From VRUE01 sp036403515 (lineage in GTDB: Bacteria; Actinomycetota; Thermoleophilia; Solirubrobacterales; 70-9), in NCBI GenBank assembly GCA_036403515.1, contig DASWQV010000035.1:1-27516 (forward strand): DNA of 27,516 bases, in the 5' to 3' direction. A program made the translations under genes and the position numbers. The notes under the pieces were generated by a model. It saw nothing but the letters and a program-made list of their open reading frames with translations, was not told the origin of the DNA and did not search any database. Below are positions 12,939 through 20,133 of the stretch, in pieces; the first letter of the stretch is position 1; each line of letters begins with the position of its first letter.

Positions 12939-14662
12939 CGCTTCCGCAGCTTCTTAAAGTCGTCCCAACTCCGCGTATTGGCGATGTCGTCTCTGGTGAG
13001 CCAGGCCCGCCGCGCAGTGGCCACTGCGTAGGCCATGTTGTTGAGCGTGTCGACCCCATGAGCATCCGTGTTGAGCACAATCGTCGCCCCCGCCTCCGCC
13101 GCCAAGCGGGCGTGATGCTCAGAGAGGTCGCGCCGATTTGGATTGCCGTTGATCTCCAACATCGTCCCGGTCCGCGCCGCCGCCTCGGCGACCGCCTCGA
13201 TGTCGACCCCGTAGGGCTCGCGGCGACCGATCAGGCGCCCGGTCAGGTGGCCGATGCAGTCGACCAGCGGGTTCTCGATCGCGGCCAGCACGCGGGCGGT
13301 CATCTCCTTCTCGGAGATCGCGAAGGAAGTGTGGACGCTGGCGACGACCCAGTCGAGCGCTTCGACCACGTCATCGGGATAGTCGAGCGCACCGTCGAGG
13401 CCGATGTTGATCTCCGAACCGGCAAGCAGCCGGAGGTCGCCGGCGCCGCCGTCATTCCAGGCCTCGACTTCGGCGATCCGCTCCCAGAGCCGCTCGGTAG
13501 TGACGTGGTCGCCGAATCCATGGCTCGCGGAGTGGTCGGTGATCGCCATGTAGGCATAGCCGCGATCGCGGCCGGCGGCCGCCATCTCCTCGAGCGTGTT
13601 GCGGCCGTCGGAGAGGGTGGTGTGAGAGTGCAGGTCGCCGCGGATCTCCTCGAGCGCGACCAGCTTTGGCAAGCCTCCCACCCGTGCGGCTTTCAACTCG
13701 CCGCGCCCCTCCCGCAGCTCCGGCACGATGTAGGCGTAACCGAGGCGCTCGTAGACCGCCTCCTCGTCGGGGCAGCGCTCGACCTCACCGCTCTCGACCT
13801 CAGTGATCCCGTGCTCGGAAACCGAGAGCCCGCGACTGACCGCCTGCTCGCGGAGCTGCACATTGTGGGCTTGCGAACCGGTGAAGTGCTGGAGCAGGTT
13901 GCCGAAGGCATCGGGGGCGACTATGCGGAGGTCAACCGCGATCCCATTGTGCGTCTGCGCCCGCACGCCGTTTGGCCCCGGCGTGCCGGCCGCCGCGATC
14001 AGCGAGCTGGCGACGAAGTGCTCGGCCAAGGCGGTGGGTTGGTCCGCGGTCGCGATCAGGTCGATGTCCTTGCAGGTCTCGGCCCAGCGGCGCACCGAAC
14101 CGGCCACCTCGACCCGAACGGCGGCTGGGTGTTCGCGCAGCGTCCTCGCCAGCTCCTCGGCGATCGGCCGGGCCATCGAGAGCAGCACGCGCCCAGAGCC
14201 CTCGCTTGGATCGCCGAGTCGTTCCAGGCCCGCCAGGACGTTTTCCTCCGCCTTGGGGCCGAGCCCTTTCAACGCACGGATGCGTTCTCCCTCCGCCGCC
14301 GCTTTCAGGTCCTCCAGGTTGGTGACGCCAAGCTCGTCAAACAGCCGCCGCGCCGTCTTGGGCCCGACTCCGGGCACACGTGTCACCTCAACCAGGGTCG
14401 GCGGGAACTTCGCCTTCAACTTCACCGCCGCGGGTATCTCACCGGTCTCGAGCAGCGCGTCGATCTTTTCCGCCAGCGTCTTGCCGACGCCGGGAACCTC
14501 GGTAGCCCGCCCCGCCGCGGCGAGATCGGCAACCGAGACCGGGCTTTCGCGGACCGCCTTCGCCGCGGCGCCGTAGGCGAGCACTCTGTATTTGACCGCG
14601 CCGTCGAGCTGGTAGAGCACGCCGAGCTCGTCGAGGGCGGCGGCGATCTCGGCGTTGGTCAT
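12935..14662 (-). CDS. polX: DNA polymerase/3'-5' exonuclease PolX
   Basis: 575 aa with the full bacterial PolX architecture. Helix-hairpin-helix repeats are at about 56-62 (VPGVGK), 96-102 (VPGVGPK) and 132-137 (KGLGPK). The nucleotidyltransferase palm has G188-S-V-R-R, D199-I-D201 and D244 (VDLRIV). The C-terminal PHP phosphoesterase has D343-L-H345-S-H347, AITDHS, HTSFAIS and LNTDAHG. The three palm aspartates and the PHP histidines are present, so both gap-filling synthesis and 3'-5' exonuclease activity are expected in base excision repair. Start ATG at 14662 has TAGCTT 6 nt upstream. The stop codon overlaps the last base of the arm of element D. It is divergent from the GT2 gene across 71 bp. 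Confidence 0.95.
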   Translation of the reverse strand: MTNAEIAAALDELGVLYQLDGAVKYRVLAYGAAAKAVRESPVSVADLAAAGRATEVPGVGKTLAEKIDALLETGEIPAAVKLKAKFPPTLVEVTRVPGVGPKTARRLFDELGVTNLEDLKAAAEGERIRALKGLGPKAEENVLAGLERLGDPSEGSGRVLLSMARPIAEELARTLREHPAAVRVEVAGSVRRWAETCKDIDLIATADQPTALAEHFVASSLIAAAGTPGPNGVRAQTHNGIAVDLRIVAPDAFGNLLQHFTGSQAHNVQLREQAVSRGLSVSEHGITEVESGEVERCPDEEAVYERLGYAYIVPELREGRGELKAARVGGLPKLVALEEIRGDLHSHTTLSDGRNTLEEMAAAGRDRGYAYMAITDHSASHGFGDHVTTERLWERIAEVEAWNDGGAGDLRLLAGSEINIGLDGALDYPDDVVEALDWVVASVHTSFAISEKEMTARVLAAIENPLVDCIGHLTGRLIGRREPYGVDIEAVAEAAARTGTMLEINGNPNRRDLSEHHARLAAEAGATIVLNTDAHGVDTLNNMAYAVATARRAWLTRDDIANTRSWDDFKKLRKR

Positions 14663-14668
14663 CCCTGC

Positions 14669-14674
14669 AAGCTA
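14669..14674 (-). promoter_or_regulatory. Putative -10 (TAGCTT) of polX
   Basis: TAGCTT on the minus strand ends 6 nt before the polX ATG, consistent with a leaderless transcript. Confidence 0.4.
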
Positions 14675-14716
14675 GCGAGCGGGTGAGGCTCTTTAGCCGT
14701 CGCTGAAGTTCCTCAC

Positions 14717-14722
14717 TAGCAT
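14717..14722 (+). promoter_or_regulatory. Putative -10 (TAGCAT) of the GT2 gene
   Basis: TAGCAT ends 11 nt before the ATG at 14734. It would give a leader of only a few nucleotides. Confidence 0.35.
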
Positions 14723-14733
14723 CGCCCCGGCAA

Positions 14734-15459
14734 ATGCCCGCGAGCAAGCCCGAGAGAGGGCCAGCCTGGCTTGTCCTGCCTACCTATGAAGAGGCGACCA
14801 ACATCGAGCGCCTGGTCAAGGAGGCCCGCGACAAGCTGCCCAGCGATGCCCAGGTCCTGATCGTCGATGACAACTCCCAGGACGGGACCGGCGAGATCGC
14901 CGCCCGACTCAGCGAGGGCCATGAGTCCGTTCACTTCCTGCACCGGCCGCACAAGGAAGGTCTCGGCCCCGCCTACATCGCCGGCTTCCGCAGGGCCCTG
15001 GCCGGCGGCGCCGGCCTGGTGGTCGAGATGGACTCCGATTTCTCCCATGAGCCGGCCTACCTGCCGAGACTGCTCGAGGCGGCTGAACGCGCCGACGTCG
15101 TGATCGGCTCGCGCTATGTGCCGGGCGGCGGCGTCACCGATTGGGGTCCGCTCAGACGCGCGATCAGCCGTGGCGGCAGCGCCTACGCGCAGTTCGTCCT
15201 CGGCCTCAGCGTGCGCGATCTAACCGGTGGCTTCAAGTGCTTCCGCCGCGAGGTACTCGAGGCGATCGACCTCGACGCGGTCCGCGCACGCGGCTACGCC
15301 TTTCAGGTCGAGGTGACCTACAGGGCGATCGAGCTGGGCTTCGATGTGGTCGAGGTGCCGATCGTCTTCCGCGACCGACAGGCAGGAAGCTCGAAGATGA
15401 GCCGCTCGATCGTGCTCGAGGCGATCTGGCGAGTCCCCCTTCTACGCTATGGGCGATGA
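14734..15459 (+). CDS. Polyprenol/dolichol-phosphate mannose synthase-like GT2
   Basis: 241 aa family 2 glycosyltransferase. LVLPTYEEATNIERLV opens the fold, and D45-D46-N-S and E98-M-D100-S-D102-F-S-H are the nucleotide/metal-binding motifs. GLGPAYIAGFRRAL, VIGSRYVPGGGVTDWG, RDLTGGFKCFRREVL, and FQVEVTYRAIELGFDVVEVPI with FRDRQAGSSKMS follow the DPM1/Ppm1 pattern. Such enzymes move mannose from GDP-mannose to polyprenyl phosphate at the inner membrane face for glycolipids or protein O-mannosylation. The protein has only the catalytic domain, without the membrane segments or acyltransferase fusion of some Ppm1 proteins. Another hexose donor remains possible. Confidence 0.9.
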   Translation: MPASKPERGPAWLVLPTYEEATNIERLVKEARDKLPSDAQVLIVDDNSQDGTGEIAARLSEGHESVHFLHRPHKEGLGPAYIAGFRRALAGGAGLVVEMDSDFSHEPAYLPRLLEAAERADVVIGSRYVPGGGVTDWGPLRRAISRGGSAYAQFVLGLSVRDLTGGFKCFRREVLEAIDLDAVRARGYAFQVEVTYRAIELGFDVVEVPIVFRDRQAGSSKMSRSIVLEAIWRVPLLRYGR

Positions 15460-15475
15460 GCCGCCCGCGGCTGAG

Positions 15476-15512
15476 GTCGTATTTCTCGCCGCTATCCGGA
15501 TACAAGTACGAC
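15476..15512. repeat. 37-bp hairpin repeat, copy 1 (upstream of trxA)
   Basis: Begins GTCGTATTTCTCGCCG and ends GGATACAAGTACGAC around CTATC. Read on the minus strand it matches copy 2 (25628-25664) at 32 of 37 positions by hand alignment. It lies 15 bp upstream of the probable trxA -10. Confidence 0.65.
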
Positions 15513-15526
15513 CGGATAGACCTCGC

Positions 15527-15543
15527 TATACTTTATGAAGTAT
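15527..15543 (+). promoter_or_regulatory. trxA -10 (TATACT) overlapping a palindrome
   Basis: TATACT at 15527-15532 is a strong -10. ATACTT-TATG-AAGTAT (15528-15543) is a perfect 6-bp inverted repeat over it. The position suits a repressor operator. TACT-N6-AGTA resembles sites of HxlR/DUF24 redox regulators (TACT-N7-AGTA for YodB), but spacing differs by one. No clear -35 is seen. Confidence 0.45.
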
Positions 15544-15580
15544 TGAGCGACGAACCTCGAGCCTCAGGAGACCGATTCCA

Positions 15581-15907
15581 GTGACAGGCAAGCTCCAAGA
15601 CGTGACAGACGACACCTTCAAGTCCGAGGTCCTCGAGGCCGACGGGCCCGTGCTGGTCGACTTCTGGGCCCCCTGGTGCGGCCCCTGCCGCGTCGTCCAT
15701 CCGGTGCTCGAGGAGATGGAGACCGAGCGCGAGGATCTGCACATCGTCAGCATCAACGTCGACGAGAACCAGCAGACTGCCGCTCAGTACGAAGTCCTCT
15801 CGATCCCGACCTTGATCCTCTTCAAGGACGGGGCGATCGCCAAGAAGGTGATCGGAGCGATGCCCAAGCGTCGCCTCGAGGCCGAGCTCGAGCCGGCCCT
15901 GGCCTAG
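15581..15907 (+). CDS. trxA: Thioredoxin
   Basis: 108 aa, the normal thioredoxin length. The active site is W32-C33-G34-P35-C36 in VDFWAPWCGPCRVVHPVLEEM, the cis-proline is P76 in LSIPTLILF, and INVDENQQTAAQYEV lies between. It reduces protein disulfides in the cytosol using electrons from thioredoxin reductase, which is not in the window. The start is GTG at 15581, with AGGAG about 10 nt upstream. Unlike most neighbours it therefore has a true leader of roughly 40 nt, plus a strong -10 and a palindrome over the promoter. A tautomerase gene follows 21 nt downstream, probably on the same message. Confidence 0.95.
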   Translation: MTGKLQDVTDDTFKSEVLEADGPVLVDFWAPWCGPCRVVHPVLEEMETEREDLHIVSINVDENQQTAAQYEVLSIPTLILFKDGAIAKKVIGAMPKRRLEAELEPALA

Positions 15908-15928
15908 CGGCCGCCCCCGCCCGCTTCG

Positions 15929-16108
15929 ATGCCATTCGTCGAGGTCAACTGGTTCGAGGGCCGCTCGGACGACCAGAAGGCCGAGATCGCCAAACGGATC
16001 GAAGCGGCGCTCATCGAGGTGGCCGGCGTCGCCCCCGACCATTGCTGGGTCAAGTTCTCGGATTCGAAGAAGACCGACTTCATCATCGGCGAGTCACGCA
16101 CGGATTAG
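15929..16108 (+). CDS. 4-oxalocrotonate tautomerase-family small protein
   Basis: 59 aa. After removal of Met the N-terminal residue is Pro (MPFVEVNWFEGR), the catalytic base of the tautomerase superfamily. The EGR arginine (R12 by this count) and the pattern DQKAEIAKRIEAALIEVAGV then VKFSDSKKTDFIIG follow 4-OT-like enzymes. Length is typical for a single subunit of a 4-OT hexamer. It keto-enol isomerises a small unsaturated acid; the substrate cannot be read from sequence. It begins 21 nt after trxA and ends just before palindromic element E. Confidence 0.8.
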   Translation: MPFVEVNWFEGRSDDQKAEIAKRIEAALIEVAGVAPDHCWVKFSDSKKTDFIIGESRTD

Positions 16109-16118
16109 ACGCCTGGGT

Positions 16119-16221
16119 AGCAGTCCCGGGAGCCCTCTCCCGAAGGCCGTTGCGCAGCAGGTCCGGGGCGCGGGTTCCAGCGTGACCGCCAAGCCTTCCG
16201 GAGAGGGCTCCCGGGACTGCT
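16119..16221. repeat. Palindromic element E
   Basis: 103 bp. 29-nt arms (16119-16147 and 16193-16221) pair with one mismatch around a 45-nt loop. On the minus strand the loop begins TTGGCGGTCAC and ends CTGCTGCGCAACG. Those ends and the adjoining stem bases match element F, which lies in the opposite orientation. Confidence 0.85.
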
Positions 16222-16311
16222 TCGACAGGTGACCCGAGAACGGCTCAGCTCGTGGAAGCTTTCGCGGAAGGGCTTCCGCACCTTGAGCGCGGTCGTAGCT
16301 CGGCGCCCGAT
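16222..16311. other. Spacer between elements E and F
   Basis: 90 bp without a gene. It contains the small perfect hairpin GCGGAAG-GG-CTTCCGC near 16264-16279 and nothing else recognisable. With E and F it makes up most of the 346-bp convergent gap between the tautomerase and the coiled-coil gene. Confidence 0.5.
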
Positions 16312-16413
16312 GGACGTAAGGCGCCCCTCCCCGGGAGGCTTGGCGACCACCTCCCGAAGCGGCAAGCCATTCCAGCTGCGCGACGGCCTCCTGGGGAGGG
16401 GCGCCTTACGTCC
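16312..16413. repeat. Palindromic element F
   Basis: 102 bp. 28-nt arms (16312-16339 and 16386-16413) pair with one mismatch around a 46-nt loop that begins TTGGCGACCAC and ends AGCTGCGCGACG. It is related to element E through the loop ends and inner stem, while the outer stems differ. Confidence 0.85.
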
Positions 16414-16454
16414 CCTACGCCTCAGCTGGAAGTGGTCGAGGATCGGTCGGCCGA

Positions 16455-16733
16455 CTAGAGCTGGGTGACGATTGCCGCGAAGCCGGCGATGAAGGAGGCC
16501 GAGAGGGCGACGACGCCGTGGACCATCGTGCGGTTGATCGTTTCGAACCCGGCTTTCATCTCACTGCGCAGCTCGCGAACTTCGCCCTCGACCTTGTCGA
16601 AGCGTTGGTCTACCTTGTCGAAACGGCGGTCGACTTCGTTGAAGCGTCGATCGACCTCGTCGAATCGGCGATCGACGTCCCCGCGGAAGTCGTCCAATCG
16701 CACGTCTGTCCAGCTCTCCCTCATCAGGTGCAT
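16455..16733 (-). CDS. Membrane-anchored heptad-repeat coiled-coil protein
   Basis: 92 aa from MHLMRESWTDVRLDD. Residues about 15-55 form a highly regular coiled coil built from 7-residue units (VDRRFDE, VDRRFNE, VDRRFDK, VDQRFDK, VEGEV). Residues about 74-92 are a hydrophobic membrane segment ending at the C-terminus (VVALSASFIAGFAAIVTQL), so this is a tail-anchored protein with a cytoplasmic coiled coil. The start at 16733 is chosen because TACGGT lies 6 nt upstream and homologous-looking proteins open near MRESWTD. The frame is open to 16799, where extra residues include a lone CxxC; 16724 is another alternative. It follows ileS on the same strand. Function unknown; possibly a scaffold or oligomeric membrane spacer. 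Confidence 0.65.
   Translation of the reverse strand: MHLMRESWTDVRLDDFRGDVDRRFDEVDRRFNEVDRRFDKVDQRFDKVEGEVRELRSEMKAGFETINRTMVHGVVALSASFIAGFAAIVTQL
16600..16680. repeat. 21-bp tandem coding repeats
   Basis: About four imperfect 21-bp units encode the VDRRFDE-like heptads. They are coding repeats inside the coiled-coil gene and could change copy number by slippage. Confidence 0.6.
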
Positions 16734-16739
16734 GATTGC

Positions 16740-16745
16740 ACCGTA
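16740..16745 (-). promoter_or_regulatory. Putative -10 (TACGGT) of the coiled-coil gene
   Basis: TACGGT on the minus strand ends 6 nt before the ATG at 16733. It fits TANNNT and leaderless spacing, though not the TAG form of the neighbours. A GCGCAC-GGG-GTGCGC hairpin lies just upstream. Confidence 0.3.
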
Positions 16746-16822
16746 AACATTTCGGGCGCGCACGGGGTGCGCACAATGTCGGCATTCGGAGAATTCCATT
16801 GCACGAAAGACGCGCAGCCGGC

Positions 16823-19800
16823 TCAGCGGGTTGTGCGCGAGAGGGCGATCTGAAGCTCGCGCCCGTCGAGCTTGGCGGGCGTGCCCCCGGGTGCTTGATA
16901 GGAAATCGCGCTGGCGAGGACCTCGCCGGCTATGTAGGGCTCGTGCTCACGAGCCGCGGCGAGCAGCTCCCCGTCCCCGCCGAGGGCCAGCTCGATCCGG
17001 TCGGAGATGTCGAGGCCGGCGACTTTGCGGGCGTTCTGGACGGCGTGGACGATCTCGCGGGCCATGCCCTCGCGGCGCAACTCGTCGTCGAGCTCCAGCT
17101 GCAGGGCGACCGCGTGGCCGGCCTCGGCCTCGACCTCATAGCCCTCCAGCGGCTGCAGAGCGAGGGTGACCTCGTCGGGGCCGATTGTGTGGTCGTTGCC
17201 CTCGACGTTGATGCCGATCTCGCCGCCGTCTGCCATCACCCTGGCGACGTGAACGGGGTCGAGCGCCTCGACCGCAGCGGCAACCTGCGGCATTCGCTTG
17301 CCAAAGCGCGGGCCGAGCGCGCGGTAGTTGGGCTTGACCGCATAGCTGATCAGGTCGGCCTCCTCGGAGACGAAGTCGAGCTCCTTGACGTTGAGCTCGG
17401 CGGTGACCAGCTCGGCGCGGGCCTCGATCGCGGCACGCTCGGCGTCGTTGGCGACGATCACGGCGCGGCGCAGCGGCTGGCGCATCTTCGCCTTGGCCTG
17501 GGCGCGCGCGGCGCGGCCGAGCTCGACTGTTAGGCGGACCGCCTCCATTGCCCTTTCCAGCTCTGGATCGGCGAGGGCGGGATCGACGGCCGGGAAGTCG
17601 CGCAGGTGGACCGAGTCCGGCTGTCCACCCAGCTCTTCCGCCTCGCCACCGGCGAGATTGAGGTGAATCTCGTCGGCGAGAAAGGGCGTGAAGGGAGCGA
17701 GCAGCGCCGCGGTCTCGAGCAGACAGTGGCGCAGGGTCGCGAACGCCGCCCGATCGCCTTCCCAGAAGCGCCGGCGCGAGAGCCGCACATACCAGTTGGA
17801 GAGCTCCTCGACGTACTCTGCGATCGCGCGACCGGCGACCGTGCAGTCGAACTCGTCCATCCGCTCCCGAACGATCGAGATCGTTGCCTGGAGGCGCGAG
17901 AGCGCCCAACGATCCAGGTCCTCCATCTCGATGACTTCGCCTTGATTCCCCGTGGGGTCGGAAAAAGGCGAGCTCAGCGTTTGATCGCTGAAGTCACCGG
18001 GGCCCAGATCCTCCGCGTTGGCGTACAGGACCCAGAAGGAGTAGGTGTTCCAGAGGGTGAGTAGGAACTGGCGGACCGATTCGCCGACCGTGTCGACCGA
18101 GAAGCGATATCCCGACCAGGGCTGCTGCGCGGTCAGGTAGTACCAGCGGAAGGCGTCGGCGCCGTGGGCGGAGATCACATCCCAGGGCTCGACCACGTTG
18201 CCCTTGCTCTTCGACATCTTCTGACCTTCGGGATCGAGGATCAGTCCGAGGCAGACGCAGTTGCGGTAGCTGGAGGTGTCGAAGAGCAGCGTCGACTCGG
18301 CCAGGAGCGTGTAGAACCAGCCGCGTGTCTGGTCGATCGCCTCACAGATGAAGTCGGCGGGAAAGCGCTCGGCAAACAGCTCCTCGTTCTCGAACGGGTA
18401 GTGGAGCTGTGCGAAGGGCATCGCGCCGCTGTCGTACCAGGTGTCGATCACCGACTCGACCCGGCGCATCTCACCGCCGCACTTGTCGCACTCGAGCGTG
18501 ACCTCATCGATGTAGGGACGGTGCAGATCGTCGGGGAGCTCCCCCGTGGCCCGCTCGCGCAGCTCGGCGACCGAGCCGGCGCAGTACTGCTCGGCGCAGT
18601 CCCCGGCCGTGCAGTGCCAGATCGGCAGCGGCGTGCCCCAGTAGCGGTCGCGCGAGAGCGCCCAGTCGACGTTGTTCTCCAACCATTTGCCGAAGCGCCC
18701 GTCCTTGATGTGCTCCGGATGCCAGCCGATCGTCTCGTTGTTGGCGAGCAGCCGGTCGCGAACCTGCGAGGTGGCGACGTACCAGCTCGACTTCGCGTAG
18801 TAGAGCAGCGGCGTGTCGCAGCGCCAGCAGTGCGGGTAGGCGTGCTCGTAGACCTGCTCGCGGAAGAGCAGCCCGCGCCGATTGAGGTCTTCGATCAACG
18901 CCTTCGTGACCTCGGGATCCTTGACGAACTGGCCCTCGAAGCCGCTTACGCGCCGGTCGAAGCGGCCTTCGAGGTTGACTGGGTTGAAGAGCGTGCCGTG
19001 CTCGGTCGGGTCGAAGACGCCGTTGGCTGCAGCGACCGCATAGTCGTCCTCCCCGAAAGCGGGAGCGATGTGGACCAGGCCGGTTCCGTCCTCGGTGGTG
19101 ACGAAGTCGCCGGCGAGGACGCGGAACGCATTGGCGGGGCCCTCCTCCAGCTCGAAGACCGGTCCCCTGTACTGGCGCCCAACCAGCGCGGAGCCGGGTA
19201 GGCGATCGAGCACCTCGGCGCCCTCGCCGAGCACCCGTTCGACCAGCGGCTCAGCCAGAACCAGCGTCTCGTCCCCGCAGCGCGCTTTGACATAGGTCAC
19301 CTCCGGCGCCACCGCGACCGCGACGTTGCCCGGCAGAGTCCATGGCGTCGTCGTCCAGACGAGCAGTGACTCACCGCTCTCGCTGCCGTCCTCGGCGAGC
19401 AGCGGGAAGCGCACGTAGATCGAGGGATCCTCGACGTCTTTGTAGCCCAGCGCCACCTCGTGCGAGGAGAGCGCGGTCCCGCAGCGCGGGCAGTAGGGCA
19501 CCACCTTGTGACCCTCGTAGAGGCGGTCCTTGTCCCAGAGCTGGCGCAGCGACCACCAGACCGACTCGATGTAGTCGTCGTCGAGGGTGACGTAGGGGTC
19601 GTCGAGGTCGATCCAGAAGCCGATCCGCTCGGTGAGCCGGTTCCACTCCTCGACGTACTCGAAGACCGAGGCCCGGCAGCGGGCGTTGAACTTGTCGATC
19701 CCGTACTCCTCGATCTCCTGCTTGGAGGAGATGCCGAGCTGTTTTTCGACCTCGATCTCGACCGGCAGACCGTGGCAGTCCCAGCCCGCCTTGCGCGGCA

Positions 19801-20041
19801 CGCGATAGCCGCGCATCGAGCGGTAGCGCGGGTAGATGTCCTTGAAGACGCGTGCAAGGACATGGTGGGAGCCGGGCCGGCCGTTGGCAGTCGGCGGTCC
19901 CTCGTAGAAGTTCCAGAGCTCGGCGCCATCGCGCTGGGCCAGCGAGCGGTCGAAGACCTTCCGTTCGCGCCAGCGCTTGAGCGTGCGCTCCTCCAGCTCA
20001 GGGAAGGACTGCTTGGTGTCGACTGGACGGAAGCCGGGCAT
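16823..20041 (-). CDS. ileS: Isoleucyl-tRNA synthetase
   Basis: 1072 aa class I aminoacyl-tRNA synthetase that charges tRNA-Ile. The HIGH-equivalent is in GPPTANGRPGSHHVLARVFKD (about 48-68), as in actinobacterial IleS. K608-M-S-K-S is the second signature, in QKMSKSKGNVVEPWD. The editing domain lies between, with CPRCGTALSSHEVALGYKDV and TTPWTLPGNVAVAV. The C-terminal anticodon-binding part contains LSNWYVRLSRRRFW. The length and motifs fit the long, eukaryote-like type of IleS, which in other bacteria is naturally poorly inhibited by mupirocin. The start at 20041 has TAGAAT 9 nt upstream. No T-box leader is visible in the 92-bp gap to the divergent SDR gene. Fully intact. Confidence 0.97.
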   Translation of the reverse strand: MPGFRPVDTKQSFPELEERTLKRWRERKVFDRSLAQRDGAELWNFYEGPPTANGRPGSHHVLARVFKDIYPRYRSMRGYRVPRKAGWDCHGLPVEIEVEKQLGISSKQEIEEYGIDKFNARCRASVFEYVEEWNRLTERIGFWIDLDDPYVTLDDDYIESVWWSLRQLWDKDRLYEGHKVVPYCPRCGTALSSHEVALGYKDVEDPSIYVRFPLLAEDGSESGESLLVWTTTPWTLPGNVAVAVAPEVTYVKARCGDETLVLAEPLVERVLGEGAEVLDRLPGSALVGRQYRGPVFELEEGPANAFRVLAGDFVTTEDGTGLVHIAPAFGEDDYAVAAANGVFDPTEHGTLFNPVNLEGRFDRRVSGFEGQFVKDPEVTKALIEDLNRRGLLFREQVYEHAYPHCWRCDTPLLYYAKSSWYVATSQVRDRLLANNETIGWHPEHIKDGRFGKWLENNVDWALSRDRYWGTPLPIWHCTAGDCAEQYCAGSVAELRERATGELPDDLHRPYIDEVTLECDKCGGEMRRVESVIDTWYDSGAMPFAQLHYPFENEELFAERFPADFICEAIDQTRGWFYTLLAESTLLFDTSSYRNCVCLGLILDPEGQKMSKSKGNVVEPWDVISAHGADAFRWYYLTAQQPWSGYRFSVDTVGESVRQFLLTLWNTYSFWVLYANAEDLGPGDFSDQTLSSPFSDPTGNQGEVIEMEDLDRWALSRLQATISIVRERMDEFDCTVAGRAIAEYVEELSNWYVRLSRRRFWEGDRAAFATLRHCLLETAALLAPFTPFLADEIHLNLAGGEAEELGGQPDSVHLRDFPAVDPALADPELERAMEAVRLTVELGRAARAQAKAKMRQPLRRAVIVANDAERAAIEARAELVTAELNVKELDFVSEEADLISYAVKPNYRALGPRFGKRMPQVAAAVEALDPVHVARVMADGGEIGINVEGNDHTIGPDEVTLALQPLEGYEVEAEAGHAVALQLELDDELRREGMAREIVHAVQNARKVAGLDISDRIELALGGDGELLAAAREHEPYIAGEVLASAISYQAPGGTPAKLDGRELQIALSRTTR

Positions 20042-20050
20042 GCGCGCGGG

Positions 20051-20056
20051 ATTCTA
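20051..20056 (-). promoter_or_regulatory. Putative -10 (TAGAAT) of ileS
   Basis: TAGAAT on the minus strand, 9 nt before the ileS ATG, leaves almost no leader. Confidence 0.4.
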
Positions 20057-20074
20057 GGCCGGGGGGGATTGCGT

Positions 20075-20106
20075 ATCCGTCAGGTCGTATCTGCGCATTC
20101 GTCAGG
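20075..20106. promoter_or_regulatory. Two direct repeats ATYCGTCAGG, 22 bp apart
   Basis: ATCCGTCAGG (20075-20084) and ATTCGTCAGG (20097-20106) differ at one base. The 22-bp spacing is about two helical turns, so both face the same side of the DNA. They sit where a regulator of the SDR promoter (-10 at 20118) or of ileS would bind. Confidence 0.4.
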
Positions 20107-20117
20107 GACTCGCCATA

Positions 20118-20123
20118 TAGGGT
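20118..20123 (+). promoter_or_regulatory. Putative -10 (TAGGGT) of the SDR gene
   Basis: TAGGGT ends 10 nt before the ATG at 20134. The same hexamer and spacing occur before the decarboxylase gene at 25535. Confidence 0.4.
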
Positions 20124-20133
20124 GCAACTCGCC

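Noticed and set aside
12902..14686. Long open frame on the plus strand opposite polX
   Set aside because: It is a codon-bias shadow of a complete PolX with all motifs on the minus strand, and its translation shows no recognisable domain.
15460..15580. Small protein reading SYFSP..GYKYD upstream of trxA
   Set aside because: The peptide comes from the 37-bp palindrome, which reads similarly on both strands; there is no start or ribosome site for it.
16109..16454. Remnant insertion sequence
   Set aside because: The arms look like terminal inverted repeats, but the 45-46-nt interiors cannot encode a transposase, so they are treated as small palindromic elements.
20042..20133. T-box leader for ileS
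   Set aside because: The gap is only 92 bp and shared with a divergent gene; no T-box sequence or specifier stem is visible, and the putative -10 lies 9 nt from the ATG.
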